Below are positions 45,536-54,449 of a DNA stretch of 64,000 bases, piece after piece. The DNA is taken from NCBI RefSeq assembly GCF_000317555.1, contig NC_019745.1, forward strand, positions 1,426,001 through 1,490,000, read 5' to 3'. The DNA is from Gloeocapsa sp. PCC 7428. GTDB lineage: Bacteria; Cyanobacteriota; Cyanobacteriia; Cyanobacteriales; Chroococcidiopsidaceae. The notes under the pieces were generated by a model that was given only the letters and a program-made list of their open reading frames with translations, searched no databases and was not told the origin of the DNA. Each line of letters opens with the position of its first letter. The stretch's first letter is position 1. Both the position numbers and the translations under genes were made by a program.

Positions 45536-46600
45536 ATGGCAACAAAATTATTAATTGCGGCGAGTGGTACTGGCGGACATCTGTTTCCAGCGATCGCGCT
45601 AGCTGAACAACTACCAGATTATGAAATTGAGTGGTTGGGCGTTCCCGACCGCTTAGAAACGCAGTTAGTTCCCGCACAATATCCACTTCATAAAATTTCG
45701 GTTGCAGGATTTCAAGAGCGCTTGGGTTTCAGTACGCTACGCAATCTGAGTAAAATTGCGACTTCTGTTTTTCAAGTACGCCAGCTATTGCAACAAGGCG
45801 CATTTCAAGGTGTCTTCACAACTGGCGGTTACATCGCCGCCCCTGCTGTGCTTGCGGCGCGATCGCTCGGAATTCCGGCGATTCTCCACGAATCTAACGC
45901 GATTCCTGGAAAAGTTACGCGCTTTTTTAGCTCGTTTTGTACGGCGGTCGCGCTGGGATTTGAACCCGCAGCCCAGTACTTACCACGAATTAACACAATT
46001 TATACAGGGACACCCGTGCGATCGCAGTTTTTAAGTGCAAAAGAACAATTACCGCCGCTCGATCTTCCCATTCCCGAGGATGCTTTTCTCGTTGTTGTTG
46101 TCGGTGGTAGCCAAGGTGCGGTTGCAGTTAATCAAATTATCCGCCAATGCGCGCCTGCATGGTTTGACGCTGGCGTGTGGATTGTACATTTGACAGGAAA
46201 CAACGATCCTGATGTCGCAAGTCTGCAACATCCGCAGTATTTTCCGTTACCTTTTTATGACAATATGGCAAGTTTGCTGCACAGAGCAAATTTAGCGATC
46301 GGGCGATCGGGGGCTGGTACTGTCACCGAGTTAGCAATGACTTGCAAACCCGCTATTTTTATTCCCTTCCCTGCTGCTGCGGAAGACCATCAATTCTACA
46401 ATGCCCAAGTTTTAGCTGCATCCGGTGCGGCGATCGTATTTCGCCAACAAGAATTAACTCCTGAAGTGTTGCAATCTCAAGTATTAGAGTTGTTAAAATC
46501 ACCCGCTGACTTACAGAAAATGGCTGCTGCTGCGGAAAAAATAGCAGTTCCTGACAGTGCTGAACGATTGGCAAAGTTAGTGCGCGAGTTAGTACATTAG
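45536..46600 (+). CDS. murG: UDP-GlcNAc:undecaprenyl-PP-MurNAc-pentapeptide GlcNAc transferase
   Basis: This enzyme makes lipid II from lipid I on the inner face of the cytoplasmic membrane. 354-residue GT28 enzyme with the N-terminal GTGGHLFPAIALAE (11-24), ESNAIPGKVTR, VVVGGSQGAVAVN and the donor-site GRSGAGTVTELAMTCKPAIF and PFPAAAEDHQ segments, all MurG-specific. It stands alone here, away from other mur genes, as is common in cyanobacteria. Confidence 0.95.
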   Translation: MATKLLIAASGTGGHLFPAIALAEQLPDYEIEWLGVPDRLETQLVPAQYPLHKISVAGFQERLGFSTLRNLSKIATSVFQVRQLLQQGAFQGVFTTGGYIAAPAVLAARSLGIPAILHESNAIPGKVTRFFSSFCTAVALGFEPAAQYLPRINTIYTGTPVRSQFLSAKEQLPPLDLPIPEDAFLVVVVGGSQGAVAVNQIIRQCAPAWFDAGVWIVHLTGNNDPDVASLQHPQYFPLPFYDNMASLLHRANLAIGRSGAGTVTELAMTCKPAIFIPFPAAAEDHQFYNAQVLAASGAAIVFRQQELTPEVLQSQVLELLKSPADLQKMAAAAEKIAVPDSAERLAKLVRELVH

Positions 46601-46673
46601 TATTATTGCAAGCGAAGCGTTAAAATGTGGAATAACAATTCGACGCAGCACTGACAAACTTTGCTAGAAAATT

Positions 46674-47282
46674 ATGCAAACAGCACAGCGATACTACACT
46701 CCAGAAGAATACTTGAAGTTAGAGGAGGCTGCTGAATACAAAAGTGAATATCTTGATGGGCAAATAGTTCCAATGGCAGGCGGTTCAACAAATCATAATC
46801 GAATTGCAGGTAATCTATATGCTGCGCTAAATTTTGCTTTTAGACAGCAAAACTACGAAGTTTTTATCACAGATGTGCGGTTGTGGATACCCGACAAGCG
46901 GTTTTACACCTATCCAGATGTCATGGTGACAGCGGGAGAACCCGAATATTACAATAACCGTACAGACACAATTACTAATCCGCAAGTTATTATCGAAGTC
47001 TTATCAGAATCGACTCAAGGTTACGATCGCGAAGAAAAATTTCGTGCTTACCGGACGATCGCATCTTTTCAGGAATACTTACTCATCGATCAGAACTCAA
47101 TTCACATCGATCGCTTTTCGCAAACAGGAAAAAAACGTTGGGAACTGCGCGAGTACGATCAAGAAGATGAAGCCCTCACTTTAACAACAGTCCCTTTTGA
47201 GATTTCCCTCCTCGATTTATACAATAAAGTTAAGTTTGAACCTGCGGATGCGCAACACAACAGTGCAGATTCTGAAACATAA
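46674..47282 (+). CDS. Uma2 family (DUF820) putative nuclease
   Basis: 202 residues with the Uma2 restriction-endonuclease-like fold: YTPEEYLKLEEAAEYKSEYLDGQI at the start, then YPDVMV (Asp82) and IIEVLSEST (Glu108), the PD-(D/E)xK-like core. These genes are present in many copies in cyanobacterial genomes, and their biological role is unsettled. The stop is only 17 bases from the converging sulfotransferase stop. Confidence 0.88.
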   Translation: MQTAQRYYTPEEYLKLEEAAEYKSEYLDGQIVPMAGGSTNHNRIAGNLYAALNFAFRQQNYEVFITDVRLWIPDKRFYTYPDVMVTAGEPEYYNNRTDTITNPQVIIEVLSESTQGYDREEKFRAYRTIASFQEYLLIDQNSIHIDRFSQTGKKRWELREYDQEDEALTLTTVPFEISLLDLYNKVKFEPADAQHNSADSET

Positions 47283-47299
47283 AGTGCGATCGCTGCAAT

Positions 47300-48559
47300 T
47301 TACTCGCGCTTAACATTGAATCTTTCACAGTATTGCTCGAATTGAGCGTTTACCCTTTCAGGATCTAGCCCAAACTGATCTAAAGAGTACCGATGCACTC
47401 CATGCTTATGCTGAGGGTTTCGCGCCAGCCAAGTTTGAATATTTTCTGCCATTTGTGGATTAAAATCATAATTAAAGTATGCATAGATCTGGCGTACTGT
47501 CCCAATCGGATCTTGCACAAGGTTGTGGTAGTCTACATCATAGAAGCGCGAAGGCGCTTGAGAATCGCGGACTTGCATCTCGCGTTTTAAAGCTTTAGCT
47601 ATGCGATCGCACCAGTAGTTTCCTAAAGTTTTTGGCTCGATGCGATCGCTATAAATTCCGCGCACAATCGCCGTTAAACTGCATATTGAAGGAAGTACTT
47701 TCAGCGGGTCGCGGTGCGTCTGCACGATGCAAGCATCAGGAAAAACTTTAATCAATGTATCTAAATAAAATATATGCGCTGGTGCTTTGAATACCCAATG
47801 ACTATCTGGCGGATAGCGCCATGCTAAAAGTTGCAACTGCTGGCGATAAAATTGATACGCTTTGAGCATATCATAAGTTTCCATCCACGTGACATAACTC
47901 TCCACATTTGCCCGAATCTCAAAAATTAAGCTAGTAAATTCATGCTCAAACAAAGGATTACATTCTTCAGGTCCATGAGGATTTAAGTTGTGTGCTGTCG
48001 CCAGTTGCGGTGCTAAAGCATTATATCGTTGAACGAGTTTTTCCACCTTTTGAATTCGCGGATCGCTATGACGATTGTGATATTCAGGTGGTGGTGAAGG
48101 GCTTGCCATTTCCCACAAATGTAACCAGCGACTTTTAGGATCTTGCGCTAACAAATTATGAAGTAACGTAGTTCCAGTTCTGGGCATTCCTAGAATAAAT
48201 AATGGTCGCGCGATCGCTACTTGTCGTATTTCAGGATAACATTTGATATCTTCTTGAATACGCAACCGATTGATCAGCAGTTGAATACACAACTTGCGCA
48301 TAAAATAGCGCCCAAATAAGGTAAGTTCAGCATCTTCTTCTAAAGATTTGAGTAGCATCTGTAGTGGAAGCCGAAAACTTTCATCTCCCCAGTCAGCTAA
48401 TCCAGTTTTCCGAGTTGCAGCAGTCAACAGTGATTCTTCTGCAAGGTTAACTAACGAAATTTTATTCTGTTTTAGCGTTTCTCCTGCCCAGTTTACTCCG
48501 CGCAACCACAAAGGACGATGGGGTTTTTCAAATGTCAAGTTGTGTAAAGTGTCTGTCAT
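47300..48559 (-). CDS. Sulfotransferase family protein (PAPS-dependent)
   Basis: 419 residues. The PAPS 5-prime-phosphate loop FILGMPRTGTTLLHNLL (about 121-137) and the 3-prime-phosphate region VQTHRDPLKVLPSICSL are clear sulfotransferase signatures. It would transfer sulfate from PAPS to a hydroxyl, perhaps on a lipid or sugar. The family is common in cyanobacteria as a stand-alone gene. It could sulfate the island's polymer, but the opposite orientation and the distance argue against a tight link. Confidence 0.85.
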   Translation of the reverse strand: MTDTLHNLTFEKPHRPLWLRGVNWAGETLKQNKISLVNLAEESLLTAATRKTGLADWGDESFRLPLQMLLKSLEEDAELTLFGRYFMRKLCIQLLINRLRIQEDIKCYPEIRQVAIARPLFILGMPRTGTTLLHNLLAQDPKSRWLHLWEMASPSPPPEYHNRHSDPRIQKVEKLVQRYNALAPQLATAHNLNPHGPEECNPLFEHEFTSLIFEIRANVESYVTWMETYDMLKAYQFYRQQLQLLAWRYPPDSHWVFKAPAHIFYLDTLIKVFPDACIVQTHRDPLKVLPSICSLTAIVRGIYSDRIEPKTLGNYWCDRIAKALKREMQVRDSQAPSRFYDVDYHNLVQDPIGTVRQIYAYFNYDFNPQMAENIQTWLARNPQHKHGVHRYSLDQFGLDPERVNAQFEQYCERFNVKRE

Positions 48560-48698
48560 AGAAAGTTGTCAAGTTCCACTAGTTCACTTGTTACTACAAA
48601 AGATTTTTGCGAAAATCCTTATAAATCGCTCTTAATTGCATATAAAGTTTTGCATCAAAATGATATAACTATGCAAGAGTCCTGTTGCGATCGCTGCA

Positions 48699-48923
48699 AT
48701 GTCCGAGCAAAAGCCTGCTAGTGTCTGGAACTATAAACCTTGGTGGTGTCAGCCTTGGTCAATCTTACTGACTGGAGTGACACTCATCAGCGGTAGTTGG
48801 ATTCTATTTCAAACTCTTTGGTTAACGATCCTCGTCGCTATTCCTGTACTAACGTGGATGGGATTTTTCCTATTAATTTATCCAAGAATAGGAGTATATA
48901 ACGATCTCTTAGATAAGCCATAA
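48699..48923 (+). CDS. Small two-helix membrane protein (DUF6737-like)
   Basis: 74 residues starting MSEQKPASVWNYKPWWCQPW, followed by two hydrophobic helices (about 22-40 and 43-60). This matches a conserved small protein of cyanobacteria that I associate with DUF6737; function unknown. It is convergent with the CNNM gene. The 47-base gap between them contains a near-palindrome around AAAGCGCTTT that may end both transcripts. Confidence 0.7.
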   Translation: MSEQKPASVWNYKPWWCQPWSILLTGVTLISGSWILFQTLWLTILVAIPVLTWMGFFLLIYPRIGVYNDLLDKP

Positions 48924-48970
48924 TAGTAACTTAAAAGCGCTTTAAAAGTTTTGATTATCAACAAGTGAAA

Positions 48971-50032
48971 TTAAAGTTTGTTCTTCGTAGATTTATTCCC
49001 AAAAAACCTGAACTGTAACATTCGTTCGCGTTTTTTTCGGGCAGTTTCTTGAAGATCGATAATACGATCCGTTTCATCTACAATCTCTCCAGTTAGCACT
49101 TCTAGCACATCTTCTAAAGTTACAACTCCCGCAACATTACCGTACTCATCAACAACAACTGCTAAATGTTCGCGCGCTTCTAGGAAGTTTTTAAGCAATT
49201 TATCTGCTCTAATCGTCTCAGGAACAAAGCGGACTTTACGCGTGAGACTCGAAATTTTTTGGTCATTATTTCCTTCAACCATTGCTGCTAGCAACTTTTG
49301 TTTAAGCGCAAATCCTAAAACTTGATCGATAGATTCTCCTACTACAATAATCCGCGTATGTTGTGAAGCAATAATTTCTCTTTTGCACTCTCCTAATGTG
49401 AGATCGCCCGATAAATATGTGACAATGGTTCGCGGGGTCATTAAATCCGCAGCCGTGAGGTCATTCAACCGAAAGACGCGCTGAATCATTTCAGCTTCAT
49501 CGTCTTCAATAATGCCTTCTTGATAGCCAATATTGGCTAATAATTTAATTTCCGCTTCATTGGTAGTTGGTCTTCTTTTACCCTTAGTAAAAGGCTGTGT
49601 TGCTTTTTCAACAATCCAAACTAAAGGTTTTAATAAAAAAGTAAGCCCTCTAACAGGTACTGCTGCAAGTAAAGAGATTGGTTCAGCGTATCTTTCCCCA
49701 ACAGTTTTAGGAACAATTTCACCAAAAATAATAATCAGAAACGTGAGAATTGCCGAAAAAATTCCTAACCAAGCGTCTCCTAAAACATTGGTTGCCACAC
49801 TACCGATGACAATGCTCCCAACGATGTTGAATATATTATTGAGAATGACAATTGTTGCAATCGGACGACTAATTTTCTCTTTAATCGACAGTAGTGCGAT
49901 CGCTGAAGGAATATTACTCTGTGCTAACTGACGCACCCGAATTGTCGATATCGATAGTAGCGCAGTTTCTACACCAGAGCAAAATGCTGAACCGGTAAGA
50001 ATGACAAGGACAATGATAGCCAGAGTTAGCAT
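48971..50032 (-). CDS. CNNM/hemolysin-C-type transporter with CBS pair
   Basis: 353 residues. An N-terminal DUF21 membrane domain (about 1-170, several hydrophobic helices, starting LAIIVLVILTGSAFCSGVETALL) is followed by a CBS pair (about 195-320, ending VVVDEYGNVAGVVTLEDVLE). The CorC_HlyC C-terminal domain is absent, replaced by a short basic tail. Such proteins are implicated in magnesium or cobalt handling. It is upstream of the thioredoxin gene's stop on the same strand reading order (thioredoxin first). Confidence 0.88.
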   Translation of the reverse strand: MLTLAIIVLVILTGSAFCSGVETALLSISTIRVRQLAQSNIPSAIALLSIKEKISRPIATIVILNNIFNIVGSIVIGSVATNVLGDAWLGIFSAILTFLIIIFGEIVPKTVGERYAEPISLLAAVPVRGLTFLLKPLVWIVEKATQPFTKGKRRPTTNEAEIKLLANIGYQEGIIEDDEAEMIQRVFRLNDLTAADLMTPRTIVTYLSGDLTLGECKREIIASQHTRIIVVGESIDQVLGFALKQKLLAAMVEGNNDQKISSLTRKVRFVPETIRADKLLKNFLEAREHLAVVVDEYGNVAGVVTLEDVLEVLTGEIVDETDRIIDLQETARKKRERMLQFRFFGNKSTKNKL

Positions 50033-50090
50033 ATTATTTGATTTGTCGCAGACAAACTAGAAATTTGCCTGCAATAGTATTGGAAATATT

Positions 50091-50663
50091 CTAATTGACG
50101 ACTTGACTACTGTGCAGTCGCGGATCGTCTGCATTATCCGCAGGTGCGACAGGTGCAGTAAACTTAGAAACTTGACCGCTGCTACGTTGGGCGTAAGGTA
50201 GCGGTGACTCAGCAACTAAAGCATCTAAATTCGTTGCCATAACCATACGAGGTTGTTCGCCAATGCTTTGCGCGATCGCTTCGCCTTCTTTGTTCAAAAA
50301 CACAAAATGCGGAATGCCATCAACGCGATATGTTAAAATCTCCGGCAACCACTTGCTGTTATCGACATTCAGCATCACAAAGTTAACCGATTCGCCATAC
50401 TCCTGCTTGAGTTGTGCCATATCTGGTGCCATTGCTTGACAGCTAGTACACCAGTTCGCATAAAATTCGATTAGCGAGGGTTTACCGTTACTTAGCGCTA
50501 CTTCTAGCGGTACTGACTCTTCGTCAAGGTGTGTCAACGAAACCGCACTTGTTTGATTTCTCAAGCCTAAAACTAAGGCGACACTCAGCGCGATCGCCAC
50601 TAAGACAATCAAAAAATTTCTAACGCGCTTTCCAGTATTCGCTTCTGGTGAACTCACACTCAT
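50091..50663 (-). CDS. txlA: Membrane-anchored thioredoxin (TxlA/HCF164-like)
   Basis: 190 residues with one N-terminal membrane helix (about 15-34) and a thioredoxin domain with WCTSC (Cys72, Cys75) after LIEFYAN and cis-proline in VDGIPHFVF. TxlA/HCF164 proteins transfer reducing power in thylakoid or periplasmic space for cytochrome assembly. The length and the low-complexity C-terminal tail are normal for the cyanobacterial family. The symbol is by resemblance. Confidence 0.87.
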   Translation of the reverse strand: MSVSSPEANTGKRVRNFLIVLVAIALSVALVLGLRNQTSAVSLTHLDEESVPLEVALSNGKPSLIEFYANWCTSCQAMAPDMAQLKQEYGESVNFVMLNVDNSKWLPEILTYRVDGIPHFVFLNKEGEAIAQSIGEQPRMVMATNLDALVAESPLPYAQRSSGQVSKFTAPVAPADNADDPRLHSSQVVN

Positions 50664-50781
50664 AAGACTTTGCTTAAAACTTGTTCAGCCATAATAATTT
50701 CAGTGTAACCGAAGCCGCGAAAACCTCTAGTCTTTCCTCGCATCGCTACACTAGAGTGAATGACACCATAAATTTGAAGTC

Positions 50782-51186
50782 GTGAAAAAGCGAGTTACGC
50801 TGACCTTTCCCAAACGCGCGGTACAAATGCCCGTTACTTATCGCTTGGCAAAAGATTTTAACGTGGCAGCAAATATTATCCGCGCCCAAGTAGCCCCAAA
50901 TCAAGTTGGTAAACTCGTTGTTGAACTATCCGGCGATATCGATCAGCTTGATGCGGCGATTGAATGGATGCGATCGCTGCATATTAATGTCTCGCAAAGT
51001 ATCGCAGAAATTGTCATCGATCAAGATAGCTGCGTTGATTGTGGCTTGTGTACGGGTGTTTGTCCCACAGAAGCCTTAACGCTCGACCCCCAAACGTATC
51101 GTCTCACATTTACGCGATCGCGCTGCATTGTCTGCGAACAGTGTATCCCTACTTGTCCTGTGGAAGCTATTTCAATAAATCTGTAA
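50782..51186 (+). CDS. NIL-domain 2x[4Fe-4S] ferredoxin
   Basis: 134 residues from GTG 50782. An N-terminal NIL ligand-binding domain (about 1-75) precedes two 4Fe-4S motifs, CVDCGLCTGVCPTEA and CIVCEQCIPTCPVEA (about 87-132). Proteins of this type in cyanobacteria are thought to be involved in methionine/homocysteine metabolism or sulfur transfer. It is convergent with the cysteine desulfurase gene, 37 bases between stops. Confidence 0.9.
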   Translation: MKKRVTLTFPKRAVQMPVTYRLAKDFNVAANIIRAQVAPNQVGKLVVELSGDIDQLDAAIEWMRSLHINVSQSIAEIVIDQDSCVDCGLCTGVCPTEALTLDPQTYRLTFTRSRCIVCEQCIPTCPVEAISINL

Positions 51187-51223
51187 CTCAGCAGTGCAGT
51201 TAAGTCAAGTCATACTTCGAGTT

Positions 51224-52408
51224 TTAAGCGAGCGTAGCTTCACGCGTTTGGTTGACAGCTTGTGAGATAATGTTTGCTGCCTGGTAAGCTTCTTGCTCAG
51301 TTGTAAATTTACCAAGACCAATGCGTAACGCTCCATCAATTAGATTATTTGGTAAACCTAATGCTTGCAAGACATGCGAAGGTGTTTCTACTCCAGAAGA
51401 ACAAGCAGCACCAGTAGAAATAGCTAAGCGCGATCGCACTCTAGCAATGATTGCACTATTGGGAACATCGGGGATAGAAATGTGGAGACTTCCTGCGAGA
51501 CGAGAATTCGGATCGCCGTTAATAACTAAGCCTGGAATATTGTTGAGCAATAGCTGCTGGAGTCTGTTTCGCAAGGATGCGATCGCTTTTTCATCTGCTT
51601 CCATCTCTCGTTGTCGCAGGCGACAAGCTTCCCCTAATCCAACAATACCAGGAACGTTGAGAGTTCCAGATCTCACACCCCTTTGATGACCGCCACCAAA
51701 GAAAATTGGCTGTAGATGGTATCCTTTCCTGATAACTAACGCCCCAGAACCTTTAGGACCATAGAGTTTATGCGCTGAAATTGCCATGTAAGTGATTCCC
51801 CACTCTGCAAATTTTAACGGGATTTTTCCTACAGCTTGGGAGGCATCGCAGAGGAAGGGAATGTCATAGTTTCGGGCAATCTGTCCGATTTCTTGAATGG
51901 GGTAAATATTACCCACTTCGTTGTTGGCTGCCATAACACATAACAGGGAAATGCCGCTAGCACAGATTTGCTTAAGATATTCAAGGTCAAGCCTACCTTT
52001 CGAGTCAACACGGAGGCTGACGATATCAGCCGATTCCTTTTTGGCTAGGGCATCACAGGTATCTAAAACAGCCTTGTGTTCGACTGGCGATACCGCAATG
52101 CGGGGCTTAGTTTTAGCACTTGCATCGGGAGATATGCTGCCCTGAATTGCTAAGTTAATACTTTCAGTTGCCCCTGAGGTAAAAACAACTTCTTTAGGTG
52201 ATGCTCCCACTAATTCAGCAATGTAAATACCTGCTTTTGCAATGGCTGATAAAGCTTCATCACCGTAGGTGTGGTCAAGACTGCTGGCGTTGCCAAATGC
52301 TGTTGTCATGTAGTGCAACATCTGGTTTGCCACCCTTGGATCGACTGGGGTAGTTGAGTGGTAATCGAGGTAAATAGAAGACGTTTGGCTCTGCAATTCA
52401 GCACTCAT
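51224..52408 (-). CDS. sspA: Cysteine desulfurase, probable SspA (IscS/NifS family)
   Basis: PLP enzyme that mobilises sulfur from L-cysteine as a persulfide. 394 residues from ATG 52408 (TTG 52429 possible). His111, Asp188 in LCDASQ, PLP-binding Lys214 in SAHKLYGPKG and the persulfide Cys336 in STGAACSSG are all present. It is the last gene of the minus-strand Ssp run, 56 bases after the GHKL ATPase stop. In the SspABCD system a cysteine desulfurase supplies sulfur to SspD for DNA phosphorothioation, so sspA is the likely assignment. A housekeeping IscS role cannot be excluded. Confidence 0.85.
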   Translation of the reverse strand: MSAELQSQTSSIYLDYHSTTPVDPRVANQMLHYMTTAFGNASSLDHTYGDEALSAIAKAGIYIAELVGASPKEVVFTSGATESINLAIQGSISPDASAKTKPRIAVSPVEHKAVLDTCDALAKKESADIVSLRVDSKGRLDLEYLKQICASGISLLCVMAANNEVGNIYPIQEIGQIARNYDIPFLCDASQAVGKIPLKFAEWGITYMAISAHKLYGPKGSGALVIRKGYHLQPIFFGGGHQRGVRSGTLNVPGIVGLGEACRLRQREMEADEKAIASLRNRLQQLLLNNIPGLVINGDPNSRLAGSLHISIPDVPNSAIIARVRSRLAISTGAACSSGVETPSHVLQALGLPNNLIDGALRIGLGKFTTEQEAYQAANIISQAVNQTREATLA

Positions 52409-52464
52409 GTGAAACAGTTGATTATTCAATCAAGCTTTTCCTCAAACTACCACTTTGCCTTCAG

Positions 52465-54291
52465 TTATTCCTCGCGCTCTAGAAATTGTCTTGCCATACG
52501 TCCCCAATCCCCCCGCGCATCCTGAACCATTTGCTTTCTCCTACCATCTGGCTGCTCGTCCTCATAACGCGCCCAAGCCATTAGTAGCAATTTCAACCCT
52601 TCTAGAGAATTTGTTAGACGAGAGCGCAAAGTTTCCGCATCTACTCCCTCTACATCCTCTTCTAAAATTTCAACGAGATTGTTGTATGCAGGATGGTTGG
52701 TATTCAAAGTGACAATAATTGCTCCACCTCTAGGTTTAACTGAAAAGAAAGCAGCTGTTTCTAAATCGGCTTCTGCAAAAATATATTTTAAGCCATCATC
52801 AACGGTAGTTGCTGCTAGTTGAACTGCGTGACTTTCTGTGATTCCCCCGTCTGTTAAAGTTTTTTCAATAGCTTTTTGTCGCTCTTCTTTTGGCAAAGAT
52901 TCGTCTTTGTCACTTTGTCCTGTATGTCCTCCCTTCTTACGCTCTTCTGTCACGGCGGTTGCTACTTGTTCTGCTGTAGGACCTGTGTGACGCTTGGGAC
53001 CGCTACGAGATCCTTTTGTTTGTACGTCAAGCAGACGACGAATAATGCCTAGTTGAGACTTGATTTTCTGGGCAATTTCTAGTAACGGTCCTCGTGGATC
53101 TCCATCTTCTTGCAACTCATCTTTTAACTGATGTATAGTTTTTCCATCTTTCAGAAGAGATTCAATATCAAATTTTAATAATTCACTGAAGTTACGGGCA
53201 GACTGTTTATTATTAGTGACTCCAAAAAGGTCATCTAGTGCTGGTGGAAATTCTACCTCAACTCCCCACCAACGTTCTGTAGGATCGTATGTATTAACTA
53301 GGGTTTGATCGAGTTCGAGTTCGCGACCTGCACGAACTACTGAAATACCAATATTCTTGGCAGCGTGTTGTCCGTGGGGAAGACTTCCTGGATTTTTCCC
53401 AGGAGAAGCTTGACGTGCTTCTTCTTTAGCATAGGAAAAGCGAATTTTTACTTCATGTTGCTTGCCACGGAAGTCGATTGTAAAAGTAGCTTCGTAGTGG
53501 TTTTCCCCCTCCCACGGTTTAAACATTGGAGTATTGTCAAAAGGAGCAGGACAAGAAGTTTTTGCCATCAAATAACCAGGATCGTTTGGTAAAGCAAACT
53601 TTTCAGCAATAACGTTATCTGGATAGTCAAAATCAAAAGCAATCATCCGAATCGAAACTTGACCATTTTCTAGGAACCTACGATACATTCTGCCAATTAG
53701 TAACTCAGAATTATTAATGATGGCAGTTCCAGTTCTCCAAATACAACGGTCAATATTCGACCAAACTACCAATGTTCCACTTTGCTCGAAATTGCGTCCA
53801 ACTCTTCTCCAAATATTAGGAATAGCTCTAATCTGTGGTTCTGGAACTTGTGTCTGAACTTGATTTTTGATTTCATTCAGATCGAGATAAGTATACAAGG
53901 CATTTTCCACTCCATTTTGCCAACTCCAGACATCAACTCTTTGGCATTGAGAAACAGAAGAAGATGGCAAGCCCATCCCAAAGCGCCCAATTCCTGTATG
54001 TTTGTTTTCTTCTAAATATGTTCCATTGCCAAACTGGAGAGCTAAGCGCAGAATGGTTGCATCCATTCCACTGCCATTATCTAAAACAGCTATTTGATAA
54101 ATACGCGATCGCCTTCGCTGTTCTAGTAAAACCTGCTTCTCACCACACAGCAGTTCTACCTTAGTCGCTCCAGCTTGTATAGAATTATCTATTAACTCTG
54201 CGATCGCATAAGCAGCATTTTTATAACCATTGTCTCGCATTGCCTGCACTGCTAAATGTGCAGGAACAATATCATGGGAATTTGTTGCCAT
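52465..54291 (-). CDS. GHKL/MORC-like ATPase in the Ssp locus
   Basis: 608 residues with a complete N-terminal HSP90-type (GHKL) ATP site: N-box ELIDNSIQAGA (Glu32, Asn36), DNGSGMD (71-77) and the ATP lid HTGIGRFGMGLPSSS (98-112). A transducer-like region follows (about 230-400). A charged low-complexity linker (about 435-475, SGPKRHTGPTAEQ and KKGGHTGQSDKDE) leads to a C-terminal domain of unknown fold (480-608). It resembles the ATP-binding component of other multi-gene defence cassettes. The start has AGAAGGAAAG. It lies between the helicase and sspA. The intergenic 158 bases before it contain no gene but could hold an internal promoter. Confidence 0.8.
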   Translation of the reverse strand: MATNSHDIVPAHLAVQAMRDNGYKNAAYAIAELIDNSIQAGATKVELLCGEKQVLLEQRRRSRIYQIAVLDNGSGMDATILRLALQFGNGTYLEENKHTGIGRFGMGLPSSSVSQCQRVDVWSWQNGVENALYTYLDLNEIKNQVQTQVPEPQIRAIPNIWRRVGRNFEQSGTLVVWSNIDRCIWRTGTAIINNSELLIGRMYRRFLENGQVSIRMIAFDFDYPDNVIAEKFALPNDPGYLMAKTSCPAPFDNTPMFKPWEGENHYEATFTIDFRGKQHEVKIRFSYAKEEARQASPGKNPGSLPHGQHAAKNIGISVVRAGRELELDQTLVNTYDPTERWWGVEVEFPPALDDLFGVTNNKQSARNFSELLKFDIESLLKDGKTIHQLKDELQEDGDPRGPLLEIAQKIKSQLGIIRRLLDVQTKGSRSGPKRHTGPTAEQVATAVTEERKKGGHTGQSDKDESLPKEERQKAIEKTLTDGGITESHAVQLAATTVDDGLKYIFAEADLETAAFFSVKPRGGAIIVTLNTNHPAYNNLVEILEEDVEGVDAETLRSRLTNSLEGLKLLLMAWARYEDEQPDGRRKQMVQDARGDWGRMARQFLEREE

Positions 54292-54449
54292 TAGTCTTTC
54301 CTTCTAAGAATCTATTGACTGAGTTTTTTAAGGGGCTACAGTTATATAGTTCCCTACAACCCTGCCAAGGTGGTTATTTCGGCTAGCCTCAAACTTAAAG
54401 ACTTTGACAAACTTTTTAGAAAGGAGAGTTAAAACAGTTTTTCCTTGTA

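Noticed and set aside
49533-49931. 132-codon + frame opposite the CNNM gene
   Set aside because: Antisense to a well-supported membrane protein gene; hydrophobic only because it mirrors hydrophobic codons.
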